Shown piece after piece: positions 7,088 through 16,325 of a stretch of DNA of 62,542 nucleotides. The notes below the pieces were generated by a model that was given only the letters and a program-made list of their open reading frames with translations, did not search any database and was not told where the DNA came from. Each line of letters begins with the position of its first letter. Position 1 is the stretch's first letter. Location: assembly GCA_030649165.1 (NCBI GenBank), contig JAUSGG010000072.1, forward strand, positions 1 to 62,542, read 5' to 3'. The stretch comes from Armatimonadota bacterium. Lineage in GTDB: Bacteria > Armatimonadota > UBA5829 > JAUSEB01. The translations under genes were made by a program, and so were the position numbers.

Positions 7088-9837
7088 ATCTTCGAGACCA
7101 CCTCAGCGCATCTCTCGCAAATGCCGGGAAGCCCTTGGGTCTTCCCGACTGATTCCAGAACGAGCCAGCATCTCTCGCACTTCTCTCCGACAGGCGCGGA
7201 TACCTTCACTTCCAAGTCGCCCCCATCCTTTTTCTTCAGCCGGACCTGTGAAACGATAAAAAGCGTTGGCAGTTGGTCTTCATACTGCTGGAGGAGATCA
7301 AACTGATCTCCGGACGCCCGCAGCTCCACTAGAGGCTGAGCCTGCTTCCCGGTCGCCTCTTGCCGGGCCTGTTCCAGAACTCTATACACTTCCTCCCGCG
7401 CATCCAAGAGCCGCTGCCACGTGGCTTCCATATCTTCGTCCTGCATCGTCGGGTCAACCTCGGGAAACTCCGCGAGGTGGACGCTCTCAGGCCGCCCCTC
7501 TCCGGGCATCGATCTCCACGCCTCTTCGGAAGTGTGCGCCAATATGGGCGCCAGCATCCTGACCAGAACGGACAGCAGTTGATACATCGCGGTCTGCGCC
7601 GAACGTCGCTCCTTCGAATCCGAAGCCGAAGCGTACAGCCGATCCTTGAGAACGTTCAGATACAATGAACTCAGATCGACGGCGCAGAAGTTATGCGCGC
7701 TGTGGAAGACGCGATGGAACTCATAGCTATCATACCCGTCTATAGCCCGCGCAATCAGCTTCTGCAGACGGTGGAGAATCCAGCGGTCGATCTCCAGCAT
7801 CTCGGAGTATGGGACTGCGTTTTTTGCCGGATCGAAGTCGTAAAGATTGCCCAGCAGGAACCGGAACGTGTTCCTGATCCTGCGGTAGGCGTCGCTCGCG
7901 CGCTCCAGAGATTCGTCGCTCAGCCTGACGTCGGTGAAGACATCGAAGGAAGACGCCGTGAGACGAACGACGTCCGCCCCGAACTTCGAGGTAACGTCCG
8001 TGGTCTTCACCACGTTTCCCTTTGACTTGCTCATCTTCCTGCCAAGAGCGTCAGCGACGAGACCGTGCGCCGCGACCAGTTTGAATGGGGCCTTTTCGGT
8101 GAGGGCAACCGAGACAATCAGGGACTTGCCGAACCACGCCTTGTACTGGTCGTAACCCTCGTAATAGAGGTCCGCCGGCAGCCAAAGGTCGTCGCGCGCT
8201 TCGCAAACGGTGCGCCAGGATGAGCCGGAATCGAACCACACGTCGAGGACGTCGTTCTCTTTGGTGAACTCCGCGCCGCCGCAGATCGGGCATTTGAAGC
8301 CGGCCGGCAGAATCTCGGTGGATTCCTTCTCGAACCAGGCGTCGGAGCCGCCCTCCAGGACCGCCCTATACGCCGCGTCGAATGATTCCCTCGTCATCAC
8401 TTCCTTGCCGCACTTCCGGCAGTAAAATACCGGAATTCCCACGCCCCAGCTTCGCTGCCTGGAAAGGCACCAGTCGGGCGCTGCTTCCATCAACGCCGCC
8501 GTCCGCGCCTGGCCGTCCACGGGAAGCCATCCGACCGTGGCGATGGCGTCCAGGACGCGCTGCCGGAGGTTCCTGTGGTCCATGTTCAGGAACCACTGCA
8601 CGGTTGTCCTGAAAACTACCGGATGATGGCAGCGCCAGCAGTGCGGATAGCTGTGCTGAACGATGCCGCTCGCCATCAGCGCCTCGACCTCTTTCAGAGC
8701 ATCGACTACCGCGTTGTTGCCCTCTTCCAGAACGTGCAATCCCGAGAACGGCCCGGCCTCGTCGGTAAACCGGCCTCTTTCATTGACCGGGTTGATCACC
8801 GGCAGACCGTATTGCTGACCCGTCTGGAAGTCTTCCCGACCATGCCCGGGCGCGGTGTGAACGATCCCGGTGCCTTCTTCGAGCGTCACGTAGTTCGCGA
8901 ATACGGTCGGCGATTCGCGGTCGAACAGCGGGTGCTTGAAGACCAGACCCTGCAGTTCGGACCCCGTCAGCGTCTTGACCACGTTCGCATCCACCCCGCC
9001 GATAGCGTTCAGGGTGGCTTCTCTCAGCTCTTCCGCCATAAGATACGTCGCGCCGCCGATTGTGACCAGCGAGTACTTGTACTCGGGATGCACGGCCAGG
9101 GCCACGTTGGCGGGGATTGTCCAGGGTGTCGTGGTCCAGATCAGGCCGTATGCTTCAGTCTGTCCGAAAACGCCTTTCGGATCTCGAATAAGCGGGAATC
9201 GCACGTAGATGGAAGGCGAGGTGTGCGTATCGTATTCGATCTCGGCTTCGGCCAGCGCGGTCTCGTCGTACACGCACCAGTGGATCGGCCTGAGGCCGCG
9301 GTAGATATAGCCGTTGAGCGCGAGGTCGGCGAACACCAGAATCTCCGTGGCCTCGTAATCGGTTGCCATCGTGAGATACGGATTCTCCCAGTCGCCCATA
9401 ATGCCGAGCCTTTGGTACTGCTCACGCTGCTTGTCGACCCAGTACGCCGCGTACTCGCGACAGCGTTTGCGAAGCTCCAGCCGCGTCGGCTGCTTGTGCG
9501 CTTTGCGGAACTCCGCCGCGACGTTGTTCTCAATCGGCAGGCCGTGGTTGTCCCAGCCGGGGACGAAAGGCGCGTTATAGCCGCGCATCGTCATGTAGCG
9601 GGTAATGAAATCCTTAGGCAGCTTGTTCTGCATAGCGTTGCCGACGTGTACGTCGCCGTTAGAGTAAGGTGGACCATCGTGAAGCAGGAACCGCCCTTTC
9701 GGGGCGGGTTTCTCCAGCGACCTCCGGTACAGGTCGATCTCGTCCCAGAACCGCTGGATATCCGGTTCCCGCTGTGGCAGGTTTGCCTTCATCGGAAAAT
9801 CGGTCTTTGGCAGGTTTACTGTCTTGCTGTAGTCCAT
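7075..9837 (-). CDS. ileS: Isoleucyl-tRNA synthetase
   Basis: This 920-residue class I synthetase charges tRNA-Ile and edits misactivated valine. The HIGH-type motif is HVGN (residues 64-67, after GPPYSNGD) and KMSKS lies near residue 600. The CP1 editing region includes TTTPWTIPAN. The C-terminal zinc motif CERCW...CERC is complete. The length is that of a bacterial type. The start overlaps the rfbD stop by 22 bases, which implies translational coupling and a shared transcript. The start codon lies close to a GAGAG sequence. Confidence 0.97.
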   Translation of the reverse strand: MDYSKTVNLPKTDFPMKANLPQREPDIQRFWDEIDLYRRSLEKPAPKGRFLLHDGPPYSNGDVHVGNAMQNKLPKDFITRYMTMRGYNAPFVPGWDNHGLPIENNVAAEFRKAHKQPTRLELRKRCREYAAYWVDKQREQYQRLGIMGDWENPYLTMATDYEATEILVFADLALNGYIYRGLRPIHWCVYDETALAEAEIEYDTHTSPSIYVRFPLIRDPKGVFGQTEAYGLIWTTTPWTIPANVALAVHPEYKYSLVTIGGATYLMAEELREATLNAIGGVDANVVKTLTGSELQGLVFKHPLFDRESPTVFANYVTLEEGTGIVHTAPGHGREDFQTGQQYGLPVINPVNERGRFTDEAGPFSGLHVLEEGNNAVVDALKEVEALMASGIVQHSYPHCWRCHHPVVFRTTVQWFLNMDHRNLRQRVLDAIATVGWLPVDGQARTAALMEAAPDWCLSRQRSWGVGIPVFYCRKCGKEVMTRESFDAAYRAVLEGGSDAWFEKESTEILPAGFKCPICGGAEFTKENDVLDVWFDSGSSWRTVCEARDDLWLPADLYYEGYDQYKAWFGKSLIVSVALTEKAPFKLVAAHGLVADALGRKMSKSKGNVVKTTDVTSKFGADVVRLTASSFDVFTDVRLSDESLERASDAYRRIRNTFRFLLGNLYDFDPAKNAVPYSEMLEIDRWILHRLQKLIARAIDGYDSYEFHRVFHSAHNFCAVDLSSLYLNVLKDRLYASASDSKERRSAQTAMYQLLSVLVRMLAPILAHTSEEAWRSMPGEGRPESVHLAEFPEVDPTMQDEDMEATWQRLLDAREEVYRVLEQARQEATGKQAQPLVELRASGDQFDLLQQYEDQLPTLFIVSQVRLKKKDGGDLEVKVSAPVGEKCERCWLVLESVGKTQGLPGICERCAEVVSKIVES

Positions 9838-10706
9838 CTCTCAACAAACTCCGAAAGGGCTTCGTCCCAGGGCCGCAGATCGTCCCGCCCCTGCATTTCA
9901 AGCGCCAAATGGCGCAGCACGGAGCGTTTCGGCCTCCGCGTCGGAGTCGGCCACTCCGAGGTCGGGATTGGGGTAACGTAAACCCCCTTCAGCCCCGCGA
10001 ATTGCACAGCTTTCACGGCCAGCTCGTACCAGGAACAGCTTCCGCTATTGGTAGCGTGGTAGACTCCATACAATGGAGATCCGGCCAGCGATACGATCAC
10101 TCGGGCCAAGTCCTTGGAATACGTCGGCGACCCGATCTGGTCCGATACAACTCTTAGATGCTTTCCTTCGGCCGCGGCGTTCAGTATGGTCGTAACAAAA
10201 TTCTTGCCGCGCTCGCCGTACATCCAGGCAGTGCGGATTATGAAATGCTTCCGGCACGCCTCGCGCACGAGCTGCTCGCCGGCCCATTTCGACCGTCCGT
10301 AATGGCTGAGCGGGTTAGGTGTGTCGAACTCGTCATAGTGGCCGTCCTTCTCGCCGTCAAAGACGAAATCGGTGCCGATATAGAGTATTGCCGCGCCGAC
10401 CTGTTCGCTCGCCGCCGCCACGTTCCACGATCCCAGAGCATTGACGCGGTATGCCTTGTCGGGATCGCGCTCGCATCCGTCCACGTCCGTAAACGCGGCG
10501 CAGTGGACGACAAGCTCCGGCTTGGCCCGACCGATCACGTCGAATGTCTGGCGCGTATGAGTAATGTCCAGGGTTTCGCAAGCGGCGACACGGAGCCAAT
10601 CACAATTGCCCACTATGTCGGCGGCAACGACTTTGTGTTCGCCGGCGAGCGCGTCGCAGACGTCCGATCCCAGCATACCCGCCGCTCCAGTAACCAGTAC
10701 GCGCAA
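9816..10706 (-). CDS. rfbD: dTDP-4-dehydrorhamnose reductase
   Basis: RfbD reduces dTDP-4-dehydrorhamnose to dTDP-L-rhamnose for cell-surface glycans. The extended short-chain dehydrogenase fold shows the Rossmann motif TGAAGMLG (residues 6-13), the active-site YGRSK (Tyr136, Lys140), and RTAWMYG with GSPTY further on. It begins with TTG preceded by GGAGG at good spacing. It is the first gene of a unit with ileS, an unusual partnership. A strong promoter and a terminator-like hairpin lie in the leader. Confidence 0.92.
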   Translation of the reverse strand: MRVLVTGAAGMLGSDVCDALAGEHKVVAADIVGNCDWLRVAACETLDITHTRQTFDVIGRAKPELVVHCAAFTDVDGCERDPDKAYRVNALGSWNVAAASEQVGAAILYIGTDFVFDGEKDGHYDEFDTPNPLSHYGRSKWAGEQLVREACRKHFIIRTAWMYGERGKNFVTTILNAAAEGKHLRVVSDQIGSPTYSKDLARVIVSLAGSPLYGVYHATNSGSCSWYELAVKAVQFAGLKGVYVTPIPTSEWPTPTRRPKRSVLRHLALEMQGRDDLRPWDEALSEFVERWTTARQ

Positions 10707-10728
10707 GTCCCGCCTCCACGATCAGCAT

Positions 10729-10757
10729 AAAACAAAAACCCCTGTCAAACCAGGGGT
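10729..10757 (-). terminator. Intrinsic terminator/attenuator in the rfbD-ileS leader
   Basis: On the minus strand a 7-bp stem (ACCCCTG with CAGGGGT, loop GTTTGA) is followed by TTTTTGTTTT. It lies between the promoter and the rfbD start, so it should interrupt the transcript unless antiterminated. Confidence 0.75.
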
Positions 10758-10802
10758 CTAATACGTTATAAAGCCGGGCCCCCAATGCCCTTCAATGGCA
10801 AC

Positions 10803-10832
10803 ATTATACTTAAACGGCAGCCGGAGCGTCAA
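10803..10832 (-). promoter_or_regulatory. Sigma-70 type promoter for rfbD-ileS
   Basis: On the minus strand TTGACG and TATAAT are separated by 18 bases, about 97 bases before the rfbD start. It is divergent from the leuS promoter. Confidence 0.75.
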
Positions 10833-10847
10833 GGGAACAAACGAGTG

Positions 10848-10880
10848 AACGGTGAACAGTGACCAGTCAACTGTCAAACC
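10848..10880. repeat. Period-7 array between divergent promoters
   Basis: Units GGTGAAC, AGTGACC, AGTCAAC and TGTCAAA form a degenerate heptamer run between the ileS-side and leuS-side promoters. Confidence 0.6.
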
Positions 10881-10909
10881 TCACAAACCCCATAAACCTT
10901 CCGCTCTGC

Positions 10910-10938
10910 TTGACACCTCAACCGCGGAAACATATAAT
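10910..10938 (+). promoter_or_regulatory. Consensus sigma-70 promoter for leuS
   Basis: A perfect TTGACA and a perfect TATAAT are separated by 17 bases. The start of transcription should fall near base 10945, leaving a leader of about 140 bases. Confidence 0.85.
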
Positions 10939-10962
10939 CTGTGTGAAAGTAAGGTTTTTGCT

Positions 10963-11010
10963 AACGGAACTGGGCGGGTTGAAGCCGCCTCGAGTTCCGT
11001 TGATTTGTTT
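10963..11010 (+). terminator. Large leader hairpin upstream of leuS (possible attenuator)
   Basis: Outer stem AACGGAACT/AGTTCCGTT (9 bp) and inner stem GGCGG/CCGCC are followed by GATTTGTTT. It resembles a weak intrinsic terminator in the leuS leader. I see no T-box TGGNACCGCG sequence. Confidence 0.55.
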
Positions 11011-11018
11011 ATGGGGCT

Positions 11019-11070
11019 CAACTCCCTCTCCCTTGAGGGAGAGGGTTGGGGTGAGGGTGAAAGGTCGCAA
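11019..11070. repeat. Dispersed palindromic repeat in the leuS leader
   Basis: CTCCCTCTCCC-TTGA-GGGAGAGG followed by GTTGGGGTGAGGGTGAAA is the same family as the copy at 3.3 kb, here inside the leuS 5' untranslated region. Confidence 0.8.
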
Positions 11071-11084
11071 CAGTGGGAGCGGAT

Positions 11085-13589
11085 ATGAGAGAACGAGAAC
11101 AAAAATACGATCATCGATCCATAGAGAAGAAATGGCAGCAGCGTTGGGAGGAGCAGGGGCTGTTCCGCACCAAGACTGATATCTCTAGGCCCAAGTTCTA
11201 CTACCTCGACATGTTCCCGTATCCGTCCGGCGACCTGCACATGGGCCACATGCGCAACTACGTCATTGGCGACGTGTTGTCACGCCACTACACGATGAAC
11301 GGCCGCAACGTCCTGCATCCTATGGGCTACGACGCTTTCGGCCTGCCGGCGGAGACAGCGGCGATCGAGCGCGGCCTGCACCCGGCCAAGTGGACTCCCG
11401 AGTGCATTGCTCGGATGCGCGCGCAGTTCAACAGCCTGGGTATCTCGTTCGACTGGGACCGCGAGGTGGTGACGTGCGTTCCCGAATACTATCGCTGGAA
11501 CCAATGGCTGTTCCTCAGGTTTCTGGAGCGCGGGCTGGCCTACAAGAAGCTGGCCCCGGCGAACTGGTGCCCATCATGCGAGACGACGCTGGCGAACGAG
11601 GAGGCCGAGGGCGGCCAGTGCTGGCGGTGCGGTTCGCAGGTGACGAAGAAGGACATCGACCAGTGGTTCTTCCGCATCACCCAATACGCCGACCGGCTGC
11701 TGAACGATATCGACCTTTTGGAAAACTGGCCTGAGCGCGTGCGCGTGATGCAGCGCAACTGGATAGGCCGCAGCGAAGGCGTCGAGATCAAGTTCACGCT
11801 GGAGAAGACCGGCGAGGAGATTCCCGTCTTCACCACGCGCGTTGACACTATCTACGGGGTCACGTTTATGGTCCTGGCGCCGGAGCATCCTCTGGTGGAG
11901 AAGCTGACGGCCGGAACGGAGTACGAGGAGCCTGTGCGCAAGTTTGTTCAAGAAGTGCGGCAAATGTCTGACATCGACCGCCTTTCCGCGGTGACTGAGA
12001 AGCACGGCATGTATATCGGCTCGCACGCCATCAACCCGATGAACGGGGATCACGTGCCGATCTGGATCACAAACTACGTCCTACTGGAATACGGCACGGG
12101 CGGCGTTATGGGAGTCCCCGCGCACGACCAGCGTGACTTCGAGTTTGCTAAGAAATACGATCTGCCGATCAAAGAGGTCATTTACCCGCCGGGCGCCGAG
12201 CCGGGCAAGGAGTTGGAGCGGGCTTACGTTGAAGCGGGAACACAAGTCAAATCGGGCCCGTTCGACGGAATGCCGACGCAGCAATCCAAAGATGCGATGG
12301 CGGACTATATGGAAGATCGAAATATCGGAAAGCGCACGGTGCACTACCGCCTGCGCGACTGGCTGATCTCCCGCCAGCGCTATTGGGGCACGCCTATCCC
12401 GATTGTGTATTGCGACAAGTGCGGTATGGTCCCTTTGCCGGACCACCAACTGCCCGTCGCGCTGCCTACGGATGTCGTCTTTACCGGCAAGGGCGAGTCG
12501 CCGCTGGCCAAATCGGAGGAGTTCGTGAATGCGACCTGTCCCAAATGCGGCGGACCCGCGCGGCGCGACACCGACACGATGGCCACCTGGATCGACTCGT
12601 CGTGGTACTTCCTGCGATATGCAAGTCCGCAATACGACAAGGGGCCGTTCGATAGGAAGCAGGTCGACTACTGGCTGCCGGTAGACCAGTACGTCGGCGG
12701 CATAGAGCACGCGGTCCTGCACCTGCTGTATTCAAGGTTCTTCACTAAAGTTATACACGACCTGGGCCTGATAAGCTTCTCCGAGCCGTTCGCCCGCTTG
12801 TTCACTCAGGGGATGATCTACAAGGACGGCGAGAAGATGAGCAAGAGCAAGTCTAACTCCGTCTCGCCGGACTACATCAACGAGCGTTACGGCGCGGACA
12901 CGGGGCGGATGTTCATCCTGTTCGTCGGCCCGCCCGACCAGGACGCGGAGTGGAACGACCAGGGGGTCGAAGGCGTTTACCGGTTCCTGAACCGTCTGTG
13001 GCGGACCGCCACCACCGGCCTGGAGGATGGACGCTACATTCCCGAATGGCGCAACCACATCGGGCAGATAGAGGCCGCGGGCGAACTGTCCGACCTCAGA
13101 CGCAAAACGCATCAGACAATCTCCAAGGTCACGCGGGATATAGTGGGCTTCCATTTCAACACGGCGGTTTCGGCGTTGATGGAGATGCTGAACACGCTGA
13201 TGGCCGTCAAAGAGCCAGCCGGCCTCGAAGTCCAGCACGAGTATCGTGTCGTCTGGAGCGAGGTGATCGAAAGCCTGGCGTTGATCCTGTCGCCGTTCGC
13301 GCCGCACATCGCGGACGAGCTGTGGGAGCGGCTGGGCAAATCCGGCTCCACGTATCAGCACGAGTGGCCGAAATGGGACGAGGCCGTCGCGAGAGAGGAG
13401 CAGGTAACGATAGTAGTCCAGGTAAACGGCAAAGTCCGCGACCGCCTGACAGTCCCCGCCGACACCCCAGACGAAGACGTCCGCCAAATGGCCCTGTCGA
13501 GCGAAAAGGTCCAGCAGTTCATGGAAGGCAAGCAGATTCGCAACGTGGTTGTGGTGTCGGGGAAGTTGGTTAATATAGTTGTTGGGTGA
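11085..13589 (+). CDS. leuS: Leucyl-tRNA synthetase
   Basis: This 834-residue class I synthetase charges tRNA-Leu. Motifs: HMGH (residues 52-55, after YPSGDL), the zinc knuckle CPSCETTLA...CWRCG, the editing-domain TTRVDTIYG, and KMSKS near residue 583. I choose the ATG preceded by GGGAGCGG; a GTG four codons upstream is possible. It has its own consensus promoter and a structured leader. The last 28 codons are repeated, diverged, about 870 bases downstream beyond a HEPN-MNT module. This suggests the current 3' end was brought in with that module. Confidence 0.97.
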   Translation: MREREQKYDHRSIEKKWQQRWEEQGLFRTKTDISRPKFYYLDMFPYPSGDLHMGHMRNYVIGDVLSRHYTMNGRNVLHPMGYDAFGLPAETAAIERGLHPAKWTPECIARMRAQFNSLGISFDWDREVVTCVPEYYRWNQWLFLRFLERGLAYKKLAPANWCPSCETTLANEEAEGGQCWRCGSQVTKKDIDQWFFRITQYADRLLNDIDLLENWPERVRVMQRNWIGRSEGVEIKFTLEKTGEEIPVFTTRVDTIYGVTFMVLAPEHPLVEKLTAGTEYEEPVRKFVQEVRQMSDIDRLSAVTEKHGMYIGSHAINPMNGDHVPIWITNYVLLEYGTGGVMGVPAHDQRDFEFAKKYDLPIKEVIYPPGAEPGKELERAYVEAGTQVKSGPFDGMPTQQSKDAMADYMEDRNIGKRTVHYRLRDWLISRQRYWGTPIPIVYCDKCGMVPLPDHQLPVALPTDVVFTGKGESPLAKSEEFVNATCPKCGGPARRDTDTMATWIDSSWYFLRYASPQYDKGPFDRKQVDYWLPVDQYVGGIEHAVLHLLYSRFFTKVIHDLGLISFSEPFARLFTQGMIYKDGEKMSKSKSNSVSPDYINERYGADTGRMFILFVGPPDQDAEWNDQGVEGVYRFLNRLWRTATTGLEDGRYIPEWRNHIGQIEAAGELSDLRRKTHQTISKVTRDIVGFHFNTAVSALMEMLNTLMAVKEPAGLEVQHEYRVVWSEVIESLALILSPFAPHIADELWERLGKSGSTYQHEWPKWDEAVAREEQVTIVVQVNGKVRDRLTVPADTPDEDVRQMALSSEKVQQFMEGKQIRNVVVVSGKLVNIVVG

Positions 13590-13635
13590 GGGTTCATGGT
13601 TGTTGGTTCACGGTTCACAGTTGATGGTTGGAGGC
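13590..13635. repeat. Period-7 array directly after leuS
   Basis: Heptamers GGTTCAT, GGTTGTT, GGTTCAC, GGTTCAC, AGTTGAT and GGTTGGA start at the leuS stop codon. A similar array follows the second leuS tail at 14.47 kb. Confidence 0.75.
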
Positions 13636-13642
13636 TGGTATT

Positions 13643-13960
13643 ATGTCCGCAAGTGACGAGCAATTGCAGGAAGTAGTTCGGCGAATAGTCGAGGCTGCGC
13701 ACCCGATACGGATTATTCTGTTCGGGTCGACGGCGCGGGGTGAAGCAGGGCCTGTGAGCGATGTGGACGTGCTGGTCGTGGTGCCGGATGGGACGCATCG
13801 GCTGGACACGGCTGAAAACGTCTACCTGAATCTGCACGGCTTCAGGGTTGATGTTGATGTTGTAGTAGCGACAGAGAGCGACATTGCCAAATACAAGGAC
13901 TCGCCAGGGCTGGTGTATCGGGAGGCTGTCCGGGAAGGAAGAACGCTCTATGCCGCATGA
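13643..13960 (+). CDS. MNT-type nucleotidyltransferase (antitoxin of a HEPN/MNT pair)
   Basis: The 105-residue protein is a minimal nucleotidyltransferase: FGSTARG (Gly28-Ser29) followed by SDVDVLVV with Asp40 and Asp42, the GSx10DxD pattern. In HEPN/MNT modules this partner neutralises the HEPN RNase, in studied cases by adding AMP to it. The ATG is chosen because GGAGG lies 10 bases upstream. It overlaps the HEPN gene by 11 bases, typical of such operons. It lies in an insertion between leuS and a second leuS 3' end. Confidence 0.85.
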   Translation: MSASDEQLQEVVRRIVEAAHPIRIILFGSTARGEAGPVSDVDVLVVVPDGTHRLDTAENVYLNLHGFRVDVDVVVATESDIAKYKDSPGLVYREAVREGRTLYAA

Positions 13961-14351
13961 TTCGGACAAAGCAGATTCGCCGGAGAGCTGGATGGCAGTC
14001 GCACGTGGGGACCTGGCCATGGCCCGCATCGACCTTCCCCTACACGCAACCTACGAGATGCTCTGCTTCCACGCCCAGCAGGCGGCTGAGAAGAGCATAA
14101 AGGCGCTTCTGGCGCATCTTGGCATCGACTTCCCATACACTCACAACATCGCGATCCTTGTTGCTCTATTGCCATCTGATCTGCAATCCGTGAGTCTGCT
14201 TAGGGAAGCCGAGCGTTTGACTCCCTACGCTGTTTTGACGCGATATCCGGGGGAGAAAGAGCCTGTTGATGAAGAACGATATCGCCGATTGGTGGGAATA
14301 GCGGCGGCAGTTGTGGAGTGGGTTCAGGATTACGTGTCACGGCACGGGTAG
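13950..14351 (+). CDS. HEPN domain protein (toxin of a HEPN/MNT pair)
   Basis: The 133-residue all-helical protein has the features of MNT-linked HEPN domains: an early WMAVARGDLAMAR helix, the FHAQQAAEKSIKALL helix (residues 37-51) and the late LTRYPGE block. HEPN proteins of this type are RNases or ligand-binding partners. The Rx4-6H catalytic motif is not obvious, so activity is uncertain. The start overlaps the MNT stop region. The stop codon is followed at once by a detached leuS 3' end. Confidence 0.8.
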   Translation: MPHDSDKADSPESWMAVARGDLAMARIDLPLHATYEMLCFHAQQAAEKSIKALLAHLGIDFPYTHNIAILVALLPSDLQSVSLLREAERLTPYAVLTRYPGEKEPVDEERYRRLVGIAAAVVEWVQDYVSRHG

Positions 14352-14465
14352 CCGCTCGCCGACCTGGCGCTGGCAAATGAGAAGGTCCAGCAGTTCATAG
14401 AAGGCAAGCAGATCAGGAACGTGGTTGTGGTGACGGGGAAGTTGGTGAATGTGGTGGTGGGGTGA
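14352..14465 (+). pseudogene. leuS: Detached second copy of the leuS 3' end
   Basis: Reading from just after the HEPN stop, the frame gives LADLALANEKVQQF, continues through IRNVVVVTGKLVN, and ends GVLVV-like as VVVG-stop. It matches the leuS C-terminus: 25 of the last 28 residues and 76 of the last 87 bases are identical, and most differences are synonymous or conservative. No leuS body precedes it. It is best read as the former native leuS end, left behind when a homologous leuS end plus the HEPN/MNT module was inserted. Confidence 0.85.
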
Positions 14466-14490
14466 GAGTTGTTGGTTGTTGGTTGAACTG
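14463..14490. repeat. Period-7 array after the second leuS tail
   Basis: Heptamers of the type AGTTGTT and GGTTGTT follow the stop, mirroring the array after the intact leuS. Confidence 0.6.
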
Positions 14491-14622
14491 CTGACACGCT
14501 GAGGTTGGTGAGGCCGGTGAAGGGAGAGGCGAGACAGCGCGTTGCGGGAGCAGTGAGGTGGGGTATGTCGAGAGGTCATCTGTCGGCGTCGTTTCGTGGG
14601 TATGCAGAAAGGAGTTTGGGAA

Positions 14623-15348
14623 ATGAGTTCAATTCTGTGGGCATTGTTGTGGCTACGCTGCCGCTCCGTTTCTCGAGCCACCGTCGTTCTCTTGGTTGTA
14701 TACATCTTGCTGTGCGCCGTGGCGATCATGTATGGGTGGTCGCTGATCAATATGCTTTCGAGTTTAGATGCGTTCGCCCTGCGAGACACGACAACAGATT
14801 CCGGGGAGAAAATGGCTATAGCGGAAGCAATGGCGAGGCAAGCGACGCTTAACAATGTTTTGGGACTTCAGTTCTTAGCTTATCTCTGCGCCTCGGTTTT
14901 CTTTTTGGTATGGATTCACCGCGCCCACCAGAATCTCTCAGCATTCGACATGCAGGGCCTAAGCTATTCTCCGGCGTGGGCTGTCGGTTGGTTCTTTGTG
15001 CCCATTCTGAACCTGTTCCAACCGTATCATGTCGCGGTGGAGATTTGGAAGGCAAGCGACCCCAGGCTTGGAAACGACAGGCACTGGCAGACGGCAAGAT
15101 CCTCCTGGCTGATCGGCTGCTGGTGGGTGCTCTTTGTGCTGATGAATGTGGCACATGGCATCTCCAGCAAGCTGTCTGACGCTTCGAGTGCCATTTGGGG
15201 ATTGGTGATATCCGAGATCCTAGGGATTGCAGCCGCGATACTGGCTGTGCTTCTTGTAAGGGCGATAGACTCACGGCAAGAGCAGAGAAGCAGGGGACTC
15301 GCTACAGGGGACACCACTTCGGAGAGTGGACGGTCTCGCGGGATTTGA
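14623..15348 (+). CDS. DUF4328 domain membrane protein
   Basis: A 241-residue integral membrane protein with four or five predicted helices. The DUF4328 signature is clear: LVWIHRAHQNLSAF, then SPAWAVGWFFVPILNLFQPY and EIWKAS. The function of the family is unknown. The chosen ATG has GGAG eight bases upstream; the longer GTG frame is less likely. The tail is charged (QEQRSRG) and probably cytoplasmic. It is followed by another membrane protein on the same strand. Confidence 0.8.
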   Translation: MSSILWALLWLRCRSVSRATVVLLVVYILLCAVAIMYGWSLINMLSSLDAFALRDTTTDSGEKMAIAEAMARQATLNNVLGLQFLAYLCASVFFLVWIHRAHQNLSAFDMQGLSYSPAWAVGWFFVPILNLFQPYHVAVEIWKASDPRLGNDRHWQTARSSWLIGCWWVLFVLMNVAHGISSKLSDASSAIWGLVISEILGIAAAILAVLLVRAIDSRQEQRSRGLATGDTTSESGRSRGI

Positions 15349-15416
15349 AATCGTGCCCGAAACCGGTTGTCCTATGCTTTGGGGACTGACGGGACTCATT
15401 GGAGGAGGAACAGAGG

Positions 15417-16184
15417 ATGATTCGACTTACAGCTATAGCTTTTGCCTGCGCTGCAGGCTTCCTGACCGGCATGGGAATGGGGACTTGGATTGAGGGCCAT
15501 CCGCACAGCCTCATAGCCCGCGCTCACCCGTTGTTCCTGGGGGTCGGTCTCGTAATCGCAGTGCTTGTTATGGGACCTACTGTTGGCCCTTGCTGGTGGC
15601 CGCGAAACCGAACCTACGCGGGCGCGGTGGTGGTACTGTGTGCAACCGGCATGTGGCAAGTCTTGATGGGGTGGGACATCGCTCTGACGGGACTGGCTAT
15701 CCTGCTTGTAGTGGCTATGATAGCCCGGTTTCAGAACAGTCTGATTGCAAGGGCACTCGTGGAGCAGGCGGAGGCCGCGTGTCGTAGATCGGAGTGGGAA
15801 CAGGCAAGGGATCTCGCGTATTCTGCACTGAAGCGCGACGCTACAAGCTGGCATGCGCAGTATCTCCATACCTTGGCGGTCGGAGAGGGCGGGTTGTGGA
15901 AAACCGCCGGGGCTGCGGCCACTGCTCTGATCAAGGAGATGCCGTTGTCTAGTGTTTGGCGCCCAAACATGCTTCGCGTACTGGGAAAAGCCTTGGTAGT
16001 GCTTGGGCGAGATGAAGAGGCAATCAGATGTCTCCAGGATGCCCTGACTACTGCGTCGGAGGATCCGCAATTCCCAGCCGATCAAGTCCGCCAGCAGGTA
16101 GAAATGCTGCAGCAAGGACGGGGGAACGATATCCGGGATGGGATATACGTCAACCCGTATGACGTCCCACCACGGCGCACGTGA
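15417..16184 (+). CDS. Membrane protein with a TPR-like cytoplasmic domain
   Basis: The 255-residue protein starts after GGAGGAGG. Three or four hydrophobic helices occupy residues 3-115. The rest (115-245) is helical, with pairs typical of tetratricopeptide repeats (ACRRSEWEQARDLAYSALKRD and VLGRDEEAIRCLQDAL). This suggests a membrane-anchored protein-interaction module, but I cannot name a family. It may be cotranscribed with the DUF4328 gene 68 bases upstream. Confidence 0.6.
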   Translation: MIRLTAIAFACAAGFLTGMGMGTWIEGHPHSLIARAHPLFLGVGLVIAVLVMGPTVGPCWWPRNRTYAGAVVVLCATGMWQVLMGWDIALTGLAILLVVAMIARFQNSLIARALVEQAEAACRRSEWEQARDLAYSALKRDATSWHAQYLHTLAVGEGGLWKTAGAAATALIKEMPLSSVWRPNMLRVLGKALVVLGRDEEAIRCLQDALTTASEDPQFPADQVRQQVEMLQQGRGNDIRDGIYVNPYDVPPRRT

Positions 16185-16261
16185 TCTCTGCTATGCCGGA
16201 AGAACCAGCCACGATCCGGCGCGATTTGAAATCCCAAGACCGGTCTCTGCCGCTCGCCGGG

Positions 16262-16308
16262 TGCTGAAACACGAAAGCCGCGAAACGGCGCGAAGGGCGC
16301 GAAAGGGG
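16262..16308. repeat. Period 8-9 array (CACGAAAG type)
   Basis: Units CACGAAAG, CGCGAAAC, CGCGAAGG and CGCGAAAG run in tandem after the TPR protein gene. Confidence 0.6.
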
Positions 16309-16325
16309 GGAAGGCGGGCGGGTGT

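Noticed and set aside
8575-9981. 468-residue open frame opposite ileS
   Set aside because: It lies fully antisense to a certain ileS gene, has no domain signal, and is typical of antisense frames in GC-rich coding DNA.
10945-11085. T-box riboswitch in the leuS leader
   Set aside because: The leader is short for a T-box and lacks the TGGNACCGCG sequence; only a generic hairpin is supported.
11011-11088. Possible leucine-rich leader peptide (MGLNSLSLEGEG...) before leuS
   Set aside because: The codons fall inside a dispersed palindromic repeat that reads the same way at unrelated sites, so the leucines are not evidence of attenuation by translation.
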